64,000 nucleotides of DNA, taken from the NCBI GenBank assembly GCA_002842285.1, contig PHCJ01000018.1:1-64000 (forward strand). Direction: 5' to 3'. Below, in pieces: positions 38,580-47,478 of this stretch. The position numbers were made by a program, and so were the translations under genes. Origin of the DNA: Betaproteobacteria bacterium HGW-Betaproteobacteria-22 (GTDB lineage Bacteria > Pseudomonadota > Gammaproteobacteria > Burkholderiales > Methylophilaceae). Within the stretch, counting starts at the first letter, position 1. Each line of letters starts with the position of its first letter. Below the pieces are notes generated by a model that searched no databases, was not told the origin of the DNA, and was given only the letters and a program-made list of their open reading frames with translations.

Positions 38580-38745
38580 GCGATTATTCTAGCACGACCT
38601 AAATGTTAAAAAGTGTTAAAGAGTATATACTACATTAAGTTGTATATTTTAACATATTGTAGTGTAAGGCAATTTCCTGTAAACATGCTGTACTGCTTAT
38701 CCGTAGCCACCTTAGCTTTCTTGACTGTTCGTGATGGCCTTACCG
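38580..38745 (-). promoter_or_regulatory. AT-rich gap between mshQ and mshI, possible internal promoter
   Basis: On the minus strand TTGCCT is followed 15 bases later by TAAAAT, and the pair ACTACA...TGTAGT forms a loose inverted repeat. It is the only sizeable break other than the pilin region and the mshM-mshN repeat, so independent expression of the I-N block is likely. No exact start can be given. Confidence 0.35.
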
Positions 38746-41700
38746 TCAGTAGTTCTCCCGTATATAAATCACAGGCGTCTTGTAGATACCAAAAGTGGCA
38801 CGTGCGCTTGGGTTGTTCAGGCCTGCACCGGTCCAGTTGAATTTTAGCCAATCTGGCACAACTGCAGTGACATCGAGTGAGCCGGAATTTCCGGCCCCCG
38901 GTGCGCGTAGGTTCAAGTTAAAGTCGCCATTGCTGGGTGGTTCTCTAAATCGGTTGGCTAGCGTGCCTGCTGTTCCGCAGCCTAAGGCTGAGCTGCCGGG
39001 ATTGCCTGTATCCCAAACGCAGACCTCAGTTGGCACTAGACCATCGGCAAGATTAGGGTCAGTGAATGTTAAGTTAACCCCGGTTGTGCAGCTGTCATTG
39101 CTGTTTAATAGCCAGGCATTGTTATTCCAGTACTGAGCAACCATGGTCAATGGCAAATCCAGAAGTTCCGAGCCGTAGGCATTTTGCAACATGATGCGGC
39201 CACTGCGGATTTGTGTGCTGCCTTCTGTGTATCCAGAAGAAGTGACATTGTCTGTATCAGTAGCGCGCAATACGATGTTGAGCGGGGCAGTTTGTGCACT
39301 GGCGTTGGTGTATGTCACATTGTTTCTCATGCCGACACCACTTGCAAAATCAGTCAGATTCAGCACATGGTTGCTGAAGTTTGCAGTACTGCCTGCATTG
39401 GATAAAGTGGTGACTTTTGCAAAGTTAGGCGTGGTGCTGAGTGAGCCGTCATAATTCTGTGTGGTGTTACCTAGCGCATTGAGCGCCGTGGCCTCCACAC
39501 GAAAAGGCTGTGCAGAGTAGGTAAAGCCGCCAGTACCGCACCCCAAGGTAACTATGGTATTGAAATGATGCGGAATAAAGCGCCCGACATTACCGGCACC
39601 GTTGCATAGTGTGCCACCCGTACCTGTATTGCCGGAAGCCGTTAAGCCGGAACCTAGATAACTGGCACTGGCAAGACTGGCATTCAGGTCGCCATTGCCT
39701 ACCTCACTCCAGTTGAGATTGCTGCCCGTTGCAACCCCGTTGGTAAAAATACCCACAGTGCCGGTAAAGTTGCCATTCACAGCATTAATTCCCGTTGGCT
39801 GACATTTGTGAAACGTCAGGATAATGTTTTCAGCAGGGCTTTCTTTGCCAAAGTTGGGTGTGGTGGCATTGGCGGCATTTCTGGCAGTTACCATGGCGCT
39901 AAAATTTTCACCAGCCTTAATCGGTGGGGCAGTCACGCTTGAAATGGCAAAGCTGGCAGGGGCTGCAATAAAGTTGTCAGCACCGGTCATAACCAGCCCT
40001 GCATCAGCGCCAGCCCCTGTGTAAGTGGCTGTCACTGACAAGCGACCCACGTCAGCGTATTGAAACGTCGTGCTGGCTACACCACTCGCATTAAATGCCA
40101 GGCTGGTGTTTCTACCCGCAGTGTCGCATGCCGCGAGTACATTATTGGCTGCATTCATTGCGGCACTGGCTACTCTTACTGGCAATGTGCCGGCAACGGG
40201 GTTGCTATAAGCACATTTAAAGTTGATGTTTTTTGAAACGCTGGCAAATGCCGGTGTGCAGCTTAAGCTGTTATCGGCTTTTTTTACGGCGCTTATGGTT
40301 ATGTTCTGAGCAAGCTCGGATGTGTGATCAGGAATATCGAACAAAAAGCCTGCATCTGCAGCGGTAAAGCGACACATGGGAGTGCCAAAATTACAGGCAG
40401 TGGCGAAATTAGTACTTAATACCGTATTGCCTGCTGTTGTTACGTGTATACTTTTCGTTACACTGCTACTTCCGGCGGGTATTGTAAAGCCTGTACCACC
40501 CACCCAATTCACAAGCGGCGTGCCGGTGGCAGATAAAGTGCCACTCACACCACTTGTGTACAGGTCTGTGCAGGATGCATTGGCACAGGCACGAATTGTT
40601 AACGTGCTAGGCGAGCATGTCACGCCATTGCCATTTGCGTGCAATATTTCAATGTGATCAAGTTGAGATTTTACGGTGGGTTCGCCCAAGGTTGCAGTTA
40701 TTACACTCCACTCAACGTCGTCTATGTGTACCCAGCTTTTAAATTGGGTAGCCATATTCATGGTGATTTGCAATGTAATCGTTTGTCCTGCAAAAGAAGC
40801 TAAAGCAACGCTTCGAGTAAACCACGGTGCAGAGCCTGCGGCAAGCGTCATTCCGGAGCGATGGACGCCATTGCTACTCATGTCCCAAAAGTTGTAGTTC
40901 CCATAACCTGATGCGTTATTTGAGATTTGGCCCGTACCTTTGTTTGGGCTAAAAGGGAAGGTGACATAGTTACCAAAAGTAGGGCCTGTGATTTCAGTCG
41001 TGGATGCGCTTATTAGCTGAACGCGTAAATAATCCCATGTATTTGTGCCATTGTCTGAGCTGTCCCATCCTTCCAAACGGTAGTTGATGGTTAGGTTGCC
41101 CGGTGTGGTGGCAGGCACGGTGATGCTTCGCCTTAACGTCACTGCGGGCGAAGCGTTAGTAGGTTCATTGTTAGTGCGTGAGCCAAGTAAGTAAGAAAAA
41201 TTTCCCGTTAACGGTGTGCCATCTGTCGTGACTGTAGTCGGTGTGCCGTTAGGATCGGAGATGTTAGGGTTTTCGCTCGGGCGGATTTGTGCATCAAAGT
41301 TATTGTTTACCTTAGTCGCAGTCCAAGCCGGCGGGTTTTGTACACCAGCTCCACCGAATTCGAAGTGGCCATTAATTGGCGTTTGCGGATTGACAGGCTT
41401 GGTGCCGTTGGCTGTGATGTCAAAGTACAAAAAATACGTGCTGGCACCTGCATCCTCCAATAAAAACCTCACTTCGCCACGGCCGTTGGCCAAAGCATCA
41501 GTTGTGTTGTTGAATCTGCTATCAGTAAATTCTTGTGTGGCTGCTAAAGCAAGATCGCTGGGTCGAACGATGCGTGGTGAATTGATATCTAATGTACCAG
41601 TGGCACCTAATGTTGCAAGCAGGGCGATAAAATTGACATCTACGGTGATGGTGCTGTTGACAGGGGCGCCTGCAGGCACCTCAATCGGCACCCGATAATT

Positions 41701-41955
41701 CCAATTATTGTCGTACCAGGCATAGCCCGGCAGACTAAACACCAGCCCTGTCAGGATAGTCAAGCTATGTAACAGATAGTGGATACAGGACCTGTGCTCG
41801 ATACTACGTTTCTGTTGTCGGATCGGTGCGCTAGGGTTTGAAAGCAATAGGTTGGCGCATCCAAATTGATTCATTAACAGAAGCTTAACTAGGGGGTGCG
41901 TGGCGTTTAGGCTCAATAAAAATCTACTGATAAAGGTGCGTATTGTTTTTTTCAT
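38746..41955 (-). CDS. mshQ: MSHA pilus protein MshQ (large surface/tip protein)
   Basis: About 1069 residues. The mature part begins with WYDNNWNYRVPIEVPAG, a DUF2341-like domain also seen in other MshQ proteins, followed by a lectin/MAM-like beta region (about 190-400) and many Cys-containing beta repeats. It ends in WLKFNWTGAG...PSARATFGIYKTPVIYIREN, the DUF6701 C-terminus that defines MshQ. It is probably exposed on or at the tip of the pilus and may act as an adhesin. The hydrophobic signal-like segment (HYLLHSLTILTGLVFSLPGYA) starts about 70 residues after the chosen ATG, an unusually long leader; a TTG at 41997 would overlap mshP by 26 bp. The true start is therefore uncertain. Confidence 0.85.
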   Translation of the reverse strand: MKKTIRTFISRFLLSLNATHPLVKLLLMNQFGCANLLLSNPSAPIRQQKRSIEHRSCIHYLLHSLTILTGLVFSLPGYAWYDNNWNYRVPIEVPAGAPVNSTITVDVNFIALLATLGATGTLDINSPRIVRPSDLALAATQEFTDSRFNNTTDALANGRGEVRFLLEDAGASTYFLYFDITANGTKPVNPQTPINGHFEFGGAGVQNPPAWTATKVNNNFDAQIRPSENPNISDPNGTPTTVTTDGTPLTGNFSYLLGSRTNNEPTNASPAVTLRRSITVPATTPGNLTINYRLEGWDSSDNGTNTWDYLRVQLISASTTEITGPTFGNYVTFPFSPNKGTGQISNNASGYGNYNFWDMSSNGVHRSGMTLAAGSAPWFTRSVALASFAGQTITLQITMNMATQFKSWVHIDDVEWSVITATLGEPTVKSQLDHIEILHANGNGVTCSPSTLTIRACANASCTDLYTSGVSGTLSATGTPLVNWVGGTGFTIPAGSSSVTKSIHVTTAGNTVLSTNFATACNFGTPMCRFTAADAGFLFDIPDHTSELAQNITISAVKKADNSLSCTPAFASVSKNINFKCAYSNPVAGTLPVRVASAAMNAANNVLAACDTAGRNTSLAFNASGVASTTFQYADVGRLSVTATYTGAGADAGLVMTGADNFIAAPASFAISSVTAPPIKAGENFSAMVTARNAANATTPNFGKESPAENIILTFHKCQPTGINAVNGNFTGTVGIFTNGVATGSNLNWSEVGNGDLNASLASASYLGSGLTASGNTGTGGTLCNGAGNVGRFIPHHFNTIVTLGCGTGGFTYSAQPFRVEATALNALGNTTQNYDGSLSTTPNFAKVTTLSNAGSTANFSNHVLNLTDFASGVGMRNNVTYTNASAQTAPLNIVLRATDTDNVTSSGYTEGSTQIRSGRIMLQNAYGSELLDLPLTMVAQYWNNNAWLLNSNDSCTTGVNLTFTDPNLADGLVPTEVCVWDTGNPGSSALGCGTAGTLANRFREPPSNGDFNLNLRAPGAGNSGSLDVTAVVPDWLKFNWTGAGLNNPSARATFGIYKTPVIYIRENY

Positions 41956-41971
41956 GTCGGTGCGTTCATGA

Positions 41972-42433
41972 TTAACTACACTGGTAAGCAGGGACAATAT
42001 CCGTCCCCCGGCATTTACTCAAGGTTGCCTGCAGTTGTCGCTCGCTATAACTGATGGTACCCGCAACACCGCTAGTCGCTGTGGAGGTTAACTCATAAAC
42101 GCGAATCGTATGGCCTGTGCCTTGCTCGTTAAAATCTGCGGACTGGCTGCAGCTAACTGCTACATTATACCCATCAATGTTAAGGTTGGTAGCGGCAGGG
42201 CAGTTGACTAAATTAGCCGTACCGGGGTCCAGCACCTGATAAATGCCCCATTCAATGCCTGCATGTGCTGCCTGATAAGCGCGGCTGCCCTGTACATCCT
42301 GTGTGGATGTGGCTTGCTGCACACTGCTGATATTCAGTGCATAAGCGCCAAGTGCTGCTAATATCACCAGTAAAAAAATGGCAGCAGGCAGCAAAAAGCC
42401 TTGCGCGTATTGCCGTTGAGCATCGTTTCTCAT
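41972..42433 (-). CDS. mshP: MSHA minor pilin-like protein MshP
   Basis: A 153-residue PilX-like protein: MRNDAQRQYAQGFLLPAAIFLLVILAALGAYALN is a short basic leader plus a hydrophobic helix, followed by SRAYQAAHAGIEWGIYQVL, the conserved MshP/PilX block. It is a minor pilin or initiator component. The start overlaps the mshO stop by four bases. Confidence 0.9.
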   Translation of the reverse strand: MRNDAQRQYAQGFLLPAAIFLLVILAALGAYALNISSVQQATSTQDVQGSRAYQAAHAGIEWGIYQVLDPGTANLVNCPAATNLNIDGYNVAVSCSQSADFNEQGTGHTIRVYELTSTATSGVAGTISYSERQLQATLSKCRGTDIVPAYQCS

Positions 42434-43314
42434 GGCGAGTTCACCACATTAACTTGATGCATCAGGGTTACTTGTGCGTTATCTTCCACCATGCCTAATC
42501 GGATGGTGGCGATGCCGGTGCGCTCCAGTACACCACTGGTGTAATTGATTTGACAGGCATTCAGGTTGCTGGCAAGGGGATGCCTCACAGCAGATGGTAG
42601 GCCATCCAGAGCGGCAACGCTTGCAGGTTGTGATACCTGAAAACTATAACCGCTATAGCGCCATAAGGTGCGGGCTGTCATGTCGCAAACATAACTCACT
42701 GGGGTTGAAGTGATAAAAAAACGGCTGGAAGGCGAGGCAAGCGGGAAGTTGCTGCCGGAAAAGCTAAGTGTTGTGGTGTTGCTTGCGCTGTTCAAGCTAC
42801 GCCTATTGCTGCCTTGATAAACATCCGCCCCTGGTATGCCTAAGTTGTAAATGACGAGCGCGCTATTGCTGCTGACTGTCATGGGAAAGCCCAGGAGATC
42901 AAAACTGTTATCTGCCGCATTGGTGAAATCCAGCGGGTTGTCTGAAGGATTGCTGCCGATACTTGCACGGTAGCGTCCTGCGCCTGTTACGGGTACAAAC
43001 TCCAATAGGCTGTCCGCACCGCTGGTGGTTGTTCTTACGCTGTTAGGCAATGCATTGCGAATATCTCTAGCCATACGGCGCAAGGCTGTGTCGGTTCGGT
43101 CTGTTAAATTGGCACGGCGCTCGCTGTCAAAGAATGACTGTGTCGGGTTGCCGATAAATAATGCTGCACCTGCCGCAAGAATCGCGGTGATGGTGATCAC
43201 CACCACTAGCTCAACTAATGTAAAACCATGCACAAATGTGGCGTCATCACGCTGCAGGCCATGCATTGCCTGAGTAGCAAAAGGGTTGGCAGATGGGTCA
43301 GCGATTGGGCGCAT
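42430..43314 (-). CDS. mshO: MSHA minor pilin MshO
   Basis: A 294-residue prepilin-like protein with an unusually long N-terminal leader before the cleavage motif [20 protein letters not shown] (from about residue 30). The rest is a globular pilin domain with two Cys (about 210 and 252). Part of the minor-pilin set C-D-O-P. It overlaps mshD by 17 bp and mshP by four bases. Confidence 0.9.
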   Translation of the reverse strand: MRPIADPSANPFATQAMHGLQRDDATFVHGFTLVELVVVITITAILAAGAALFIGNPTQSFFDSERRANLTDRTDTALRRMARDIRNALPNSVRTTTSGADSLLEFVPVTGAGRYRASIGSNPSDNPLDFTNAADNSFDLLGFPMTVSSNSALVIYNLGIPGADVYQGSNRRSLNSASNTTTLSFSGSNFPLASPSSRFFITSTPVSYVCDMTARTLWRYSGYSFQVSQPASVAALDGLPSAVRHPLASNLNACQINYTSGVLERTGIATIRLGMVEDNAQVTLMHQVNVVNSP

Positions 43315-43897
43315 ATCGAACTCTGTAACCGGAAATAGTCACTGCCGTGTTGCCCGGGCCCGTGACTGTGACATTGATTTTGAGCGCAACGTCATTGGCA
43401 AGCGCAAATACTGCCCCGGCACGCGTAATGCTTACGTTGGCAGAATAGTTGGTTAAGCCTGCCAGCGGCGTGGCATCACCTGCATGACATATGCCGGCAC
43501 ACTCAGCATTGGGCATGGTAAATCCGCCATAATCCGCGACATTGTCAAACGGGTTTGCATTGCTGTATCGGCTCTCCGTGTTGGGAAATGGTCCTGTTAT
43601 GTTACCAGTGCCCGCAGGGTTAGGGTCTTGCGCTACCGTGGCACATGCAGCGGTGCTATTGGCGGTGGTTGCGTTGGCGTCATTGGGGTCGCAGTAGGTA
43701 AAAGGCTGCTGCTGGATTTCTAGCAGGAGCGACTCGGCAATGGCGAGTGCCTGCTTGCGGATAAGCGGGTCTGCACTGCCGCGGTTGGTGATTTCGAGCA
43801 CCTTGAGTACCCCGACCAATGCCACGCTGATAATCACAATAAAGACCACCAGCTCAACCAGCGTGACTCCCTGCGTATGTGTGCGATTAATGGACAT
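43298..43897 (-). CDS. mshD: MSHA minor pilin MshD
   Basis: A 199-residue prepilin with leader MSINRTHTQG and the type IV N-terminal helix VTLVELVVFIVIISVALVGV. QALAIAESLLLEIQQQPFTYCDP is the block usual for MshD. It contains several Cys that could form disulfides. It overlaps mshC by 11 bp and mshO by 17 bp. Confidence 0.9.
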   Translation of the reverse strand: MSINRTHTQGVTLVELVVFIVIISVALVGVLKVLEITNRGSADPLIRKQALAIAESLLLEIQQQPFTYCDPNDANATTANSTAACATVAQDPNPAGTGNITGPFPNTESRYSNANPFDNVADYGGFTMPNAECAGICHAGDATPLAGLTNYSANVSITRAGAVFALANDVALKINVTVTGPGNTAVTISGYRVRYAPNR

Positions 43898-44348
43898 AGC
43901 CTGTTTCTGCTTCTACCGTGATGGTACGGGCAGGTTCTGCAGTAGCCACAGCGTTTTGAATGGTCAATATAACAGTGGCGTTGGGGATGGGCCTGCCCAG
44001 GCCATCAAAGCCAATAATCGCACTGCTGGCACTGAGCGTAATGCTGTTTGATAGATTCTTGGCATAAGCAGCTTGAGTTGCAGGGTCTATCACAGGGCTG
44101 CTGCAATTACTGGTATAGCCCAGGCACACTGTGCGTGCGCTCGTGTTGATGTTGGCATAAATAACGGTGCGTTGCGCAATGGCTGTTTTTTGGGCATAAC
44201 GCAGTGCTGACGATAAGGTGCCAAAATCACCGCGAGCGTCAAATGCATCGCGCCCGATAAAACGGGGAGCAGCAACGGCAGCAATAATACCCGTTATCAC
44301 AATCACCGCCACAAGTTCTACGATAGTAAAGCCACGCGATTTGTGCAT
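43887..44348 (-). CDS. mshC: MSHA minor pilin MshC
   Basis: A 153-residue prepilin: leader MHKSRG, then FTIVELVAVIVITGIIAAVA with Glu5 of the mature protein. LSSALRYAQKTAIAQRTVIY is typical of the GspH-like MshC. Two Cys (about 71 and 77) are close together. It follows the second pilin after a stem-loop, so its expression is probably reduced relative to the pilins. Confidence 0.9.
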   Translation of the reverse strand: MHKSRGFTIVELVAVIVITGIIAAVAAPRFIGRDAFDARGDFGTLSSALRYAQKTAIAQRTVIYANINTSARTVCLGYTSNCSSPVIDPATQAAYAKNLSNSITLSASSAIIGFDGLGRPIPNATVILTIQNAVATAEPARTITVEAETGYVH

Positions 44349-44363
44349 GATTGCAAATGATTG

Positions 44364-44401
44364 AAAAATCAGCCGCCTAGAGCATCGGGCTATAAGCGGC
44401 T
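44364..44401 (-). terminator. Stem-loop with T run after the second pilin gene
   Basis: On the minus strand, AGCCGCTTATAGC and GCTCTAGGCGGCT pair at 11 of 13 positions around loop CCGAT, and GATTTTTC follows. It starts eight bases after the pilin stop and ends before mshC. It looks like an intrinsic terminator or attenuator that lets pilin mRNA exceed minor-pilin mRNA. Confidence 0.65.
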
Positions 44402-44408
44402 GTTTTAA

Positions 44409-44843
44409 TTAACAGCCTGTAGTGGTTACGGTCACCGCGCCGGTTGTACCGTTGTAGCTTGCCTGGCAAGTGGCGCTGCCGCCAGCTGTCGGTCTAAAGG
44501 TAACTGCGGTTGGTGTAGTGTAATCTACAGTAAAGCCATCGGTAGACTGTAATGCTGCGCCAATCCCTGCAGCCGCACCTGTTGGAATGCCGGTAGTCGT
44601 ACTTACCGCTACTGTGGTAGTGTCAGCCATGGTAACCGGGCTGGTATTGGTGCCTGTAGCAAAAAAACGCGCCTGGACAACGCCCACAGCAGAGCGCAAC
44701 CCGCCGGCCATGCCATTAACTGTAGAAATGCGTGCGTCAGCGGTCAAGTTAATAAATCTCGGCAGTGCGGTGGCTGCCAAAATGCCGAGAATCACAATCA
44801 CCACGACCAATTCAACCAACGTAAAACCCGATTGCTGTTTCAT
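44409..44843 (-). CDS. MSHA-type pilin (second of a tandem pair)
   Basis: About 144 residues. Leader MKQQSG precedes [20 protein letters not shown], the class III/type IV N-terminal helix with Glu5. [20 protein letters not shown] is the MshA family block. A Cys pair near the end (CQASYNG...TTTGC) forms the usual D-loop disulfide. The ATG at 44843 was chosen over an upstream in-frame start because GGGAG lies seven bases before it and the leader is then of normal length. With the next gene upstream it forms a tandem of two MshA/MshB-like pilins, and which one is major cannot be decided from sequence. Confidence 0.92.
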   Translation of the reverse strand: MKQQSGFTLVELVVVIVILGILAATALPRFINLTADARISTVNGMAGGLRSAVGVVQARFFATGTNTSPVTMADTTTVAVSTTTGIPTGAAAGIGAALQSTDGFTVDYTTPTAVTFRPTAGGSATCQASYNGTTGAVTVTTTGC

Positions 44844-44992
44844 ATAAGAACTCCCTTTAAACACGCTATGAAAATAGCATAAATTAGATGATTGGTATCA
44901 TATTACAAATATCGGCAGGATACTATAAAAATGAATAGCTGCCGTTTCAACATAGCCATATATTTCATGCTCCGGAAGGCGCAGTACATTAA

Positions 44993-45026
44993 AGCGCCAG
45001 CCACATTCGCAGATGTGGCTGGCGCT
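44993..45026 (-). terminator. Perfect 14-bp stem-loop after the first pilin gene
   Basis: AGCGCCAGCCACAT (44993-45006) pairs perfectly with 45013-45026 around a six-base loop. It begins eight bases after the stop of the first pilin. Only TTT follows on the transcript side, so it is more likely a 3'-end stabiliser or partial terminator than a full stop. This is typical behind a very highly expressed gene. Confidence 0.6.
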
Positions 45027-45033
45027 GCTTAAC

Positions 45034-45576
45034 CTAGCAACCGGTTGTAGTGACTGCAGAGATTGTGGGAGCGCCGTTGATAGGCGCTTCAGTGTAAGTG
45101 AACTGGCAGCTTGCGGGCGTAGGTGCACCCTGAATCTGGAAGGTTGCGACGGTAGCCGTGCTGGTGTAGTTGTAACCTTCAGCCTGCAATTGTGCCAATG
45201 TAGGGTTGAATATAGTGGTTAAGCCAGCCGCGGATAAAATACCTGAGCCGTTGACGGCAGTGACATCAGGATAAGCTCTCACCAAGTTGACAATGCCATT
45301 TTCCGTACACACTGTGCCGGTTGCACCATTGCTGTTGTTGGCTGTGCCGCCACCGGCACATGCGACAGTGTCTGCTACATTATTTCTTGCCAGTACGGTG
45401 GCGTGAATTAAAGCCGCAGCTGCAGCAACACTGCCTCTGGCTGCATTAAGTTTGGCAATGCGTGCATCACGTTGCAGATTAGTGAATCTGGGCAGAGCAA
45501 CGGCTGCCAATATGCCCAAAATGATAATGACAACAATCAATTCAATGAGGGTGAAACCTTTTGCTTTGTTTAACAT
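45034..45576 (-). CDS. mshA: MSHA major pilin-like protein (first of a tandem pair)
   Basis: A 180-residue prepilin with leader MLNKAKG, N-terminal helix FTLIELIVVIIILGILAAVA and MshA block ALPRFTNLQRDARIAKLNAARG. It has two internal Cys around 80-95 and a terminal pair (CQFTYTEA...TTTGC). It is the larger of the two pilins, is the promoter-proximal one, and is followed by a very stable stem-loop, so it is my candidate for the major subunit; MshB is the alternative name. Confidence 0.9.
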   Translation of the reverse strand: MLNKAKGFTLIELIVVIIILGILAAVALPRFTNLQRDARIAKLNAARGSVAAAAALIHATVLARNNVADTVACAGGGTANNSNGATGTVCTENGIVNLVRAYPDVTAVNGSGILSAAGLTTIFNPTLAQLQAEGYNYTSTATVATFQIQGAPTPASCQFTYTEAPINGAPTISAVTTTGC

Positions 45577-45742
45577 GGTTGTTTTCCTTATGTTTCTAAT
45601 GTTTCAAACTACAGTTTTGTAAGCCGGTGTTTGTATCTTAAAAATATCTACTAACTAATCAATACCTAAGTAGCCTGGGTTGAGTCGCATCTTAAAGGTG
45701 CGTAACCAAAAATTTAATAATAAGAAATACGCTTATTATAAC

Positions 45743-46243
45743 TCATTGGTTTGGGACAGGAATTAAGTCTAAACCGCCCATACTTAGGTATGAAACTTCT
45801 GCGTTTTGTATCGTACTTACCAATACATAGCGCGCTTCCTTGCCTCCACTATACACGTATACTAACTCTTTTTTGATTATATCAAAATACCAAATCTTGT
45901 CTTGATTGGCAGGGGGTGTGGTTTTTTCACCAATATAATTGTTTGGGGGCTCACTTATCAGGCGCATAGGATTGGTATTTGCCAGGGCTTTGCTGTCTAC
46001 CGTTTGAAAGCTTGCCTGCCGGTGCACCCAGCTTTCAGCCAGGCTTAATCGTAGATTGTTAAGCTCTGTGTCATGTATGATCTTATCTACACCACTTTGC
46101 ATTTGCACAAGGCTATGGAGCAGAAGTGTTGCAAGTATGCAGATAATGCTCACCGTGACTGCAAAGTTAAAATGGAATCTGCCTAGATGTTTTCGCATAC
46201 TGTGTGATGGTGCATCAGGCTGTGGCGGATAAGCTGCATTCAT
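45743..46243 (-). CDS. mshF: MSHA biogenesis protein MshF
   Basis: A 166-residue bitopic protein. A 23-residue cytoplasmic tail is followed by one membrane helix (about 26-48, FNFAVTVSIICILATLLLHSLV) and a small periplasmic domain with DKIWYFDIIKKELVYVY, the usual MshF block. It lies between mshG and the pilin genes as in Vibrio. The role is not well defined. Confidence 0.85.
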   Translation of the reverse strand: MNAAYPPQPDAPSHSMRKHLGRFHFNFAVTVSIICILATLLLHSLVQMQSGVDKIIHDTELNNLRLSLAESWVHRQASFQTVDSKALANTNPMRLISEPPNNYIGEKTTPPANQDKIWYFDIIKKELVYVYSGGKEARYVLVSTIQNAEVSYLSMGGLDLIPVPNQ

Positions 46244-46252
46244 TGGCGCAGG

Positions 46253-47473
46253 CTAGCCTTTGTGTAGCGCGATGTTGCCTAAATCCCAAATTGGCAAGAA
46301 AATACCCAAGGCCAGGATCAATACCATAACCCCCAGAAACACAATGAGGATAGGCTCTATCTGTGTGCCCAGGGTTTTGATTTCATATTCAACGTCACGC
46401 TGGTACATGTCGGCGATTTCTTCCATTAAGTCATCCAGGGATCCTGATTCTTCACCTACGGCAATCATCTGCAGCACAATGGGGTTAAATACGCCACTGC
46501 CGGTTGCCGTGCGTAAAATGCTTTCACCACGCTCCACACCATCGCGCATGTTATCAATGCGCTTGGCGACATAGTCATTGTCTGCGGTTTGCGCGACTAG
46601 CTTTAAGCTATTGGTGATGGGGACGCCGCTTTTGCTGGCCAACGCAAAGCTTCTGGCAAAGCGTGCCATGGTGCCTTTGTGTATGATTTTTCCTGCAATA
46701 GGAATGTGTAATTTAAATCTGTCCCAGTTATATTTGCCTGCACCGCCTGCGGTGTAGCTGCGGAACAAAAAGTATCCACCGAAAACCAGAGCAAGCAGGT
46801 AGGGCCAGGTGGTTTGCATAAATCCTGAGAAGTTCAGCAAAATCCTTGTCATAAGCGGCAGTTCTGCGCCAAAGCTTTCAAACACTTTTGCAAAAGCGGG
46901 TATCACAAACAGATTCACCACGACAATTGCCACGGCCATGGCAATCACCACAAAGGTTGGGTAGCGTAGTGCGGATTTGATTTGATCGCGCATAAAGCGC
47001 TCGAACTCGATGTGCTCAAATAACCTTAAGAAAACATTATCCAGCAAGCCGGTACTTTCCCCCACACGCACCATGCTGACATAAAAGCTGGAAAACACCT
47101 TAGGATGCTGTGCAAATGCGCTGGAGAGTTCACGCCCCGAGGCGAGGCTTTCTCTAATGTTGCCGATAACGGCGCTGAAGGCTTTGTTTTCAGTGGATAC
47201 CTGTAAGCCGCTCAGTGCATTCATGATGGGGATGCCTGCTTTGAGCAGGGTATACATCTGCCTGCTAAACAGCATGATGTCAATCGATTCAATTTTTTCG
47301 GTAAAGAGATCAATTGAGATGTCTTTGCTAACGTTCTCACCTGCTTTGATTTCGATCGGGGTGATGTTCAGGTTGGCAAGCTGTGAGGCTGCGCTGTTCG
47401 AGTCTGTGCTTTCAAGTATGCCTTGCACCAGGCTTCCTTGATGATCGCGGCCTTTGTAAGCGAATTGTGGCAT
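46253..47473 (-). CDS. mshG: MSHA inner-membrane platform protein MshG (PilC-like)
   Basis: A 406-residue GspF/PilC-family protein. MPQFAYKGRDHQGSLVQG is the family N-terminus. Two GspF domains (about 68-190 and 270-393) each precede membrane segments (about 170-192, 220-240, 375-400). VGEESGSLDDLMEEIADMYQRDVEYEI is the GspF signature. It couples the ATPase MshE to pilin insertion. It starts five bases after mshE. Confidence 0.95.
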   Translation of the reverse strand: MPQFAYKGRDHQGSLVQGILESTDSNSAASQLANLNITPIEIKAGENVSKDISIDLFTEKIESIDIMLFSRQMYTLLKAGIPIMNALSGLQVSTENKAFSAVIGNIRESLASGRELSSAFAQHPKVFSSFYVSMVRVGESTGLLDNVFLRLFEHIEFERFMRDQIKSALRYPTFVVIAMAVAIVVVNLFVIPAFAKVFESFGAELPLMTRILLNFSGFMQTTWPYLLALVFGGYFLFRSYTAGGAGKYNWDRFKLHIPIAGKIIHKGTMARFARSFALASKSGVPITNSLKLVAQTADNDYVAKRIDNMRDGVERGESILRTATGSGVFNPIVLQMIAVGEESGSLDDLMEEIADMYQRDVEYEIKTLGTQIEPILIVFLGVMVLILALGIFLPIWDLGNIALHKG

Positions 47474-47478
47474 TTTGT

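Noticed and set aside
38746-41997. The TTG at 41997 as the mshQ start.
   Set aside because: It would overlap mshP by 26 bases without a ribosome site and lengthen an already long leader; the ATG at 41955 is kept with caution.
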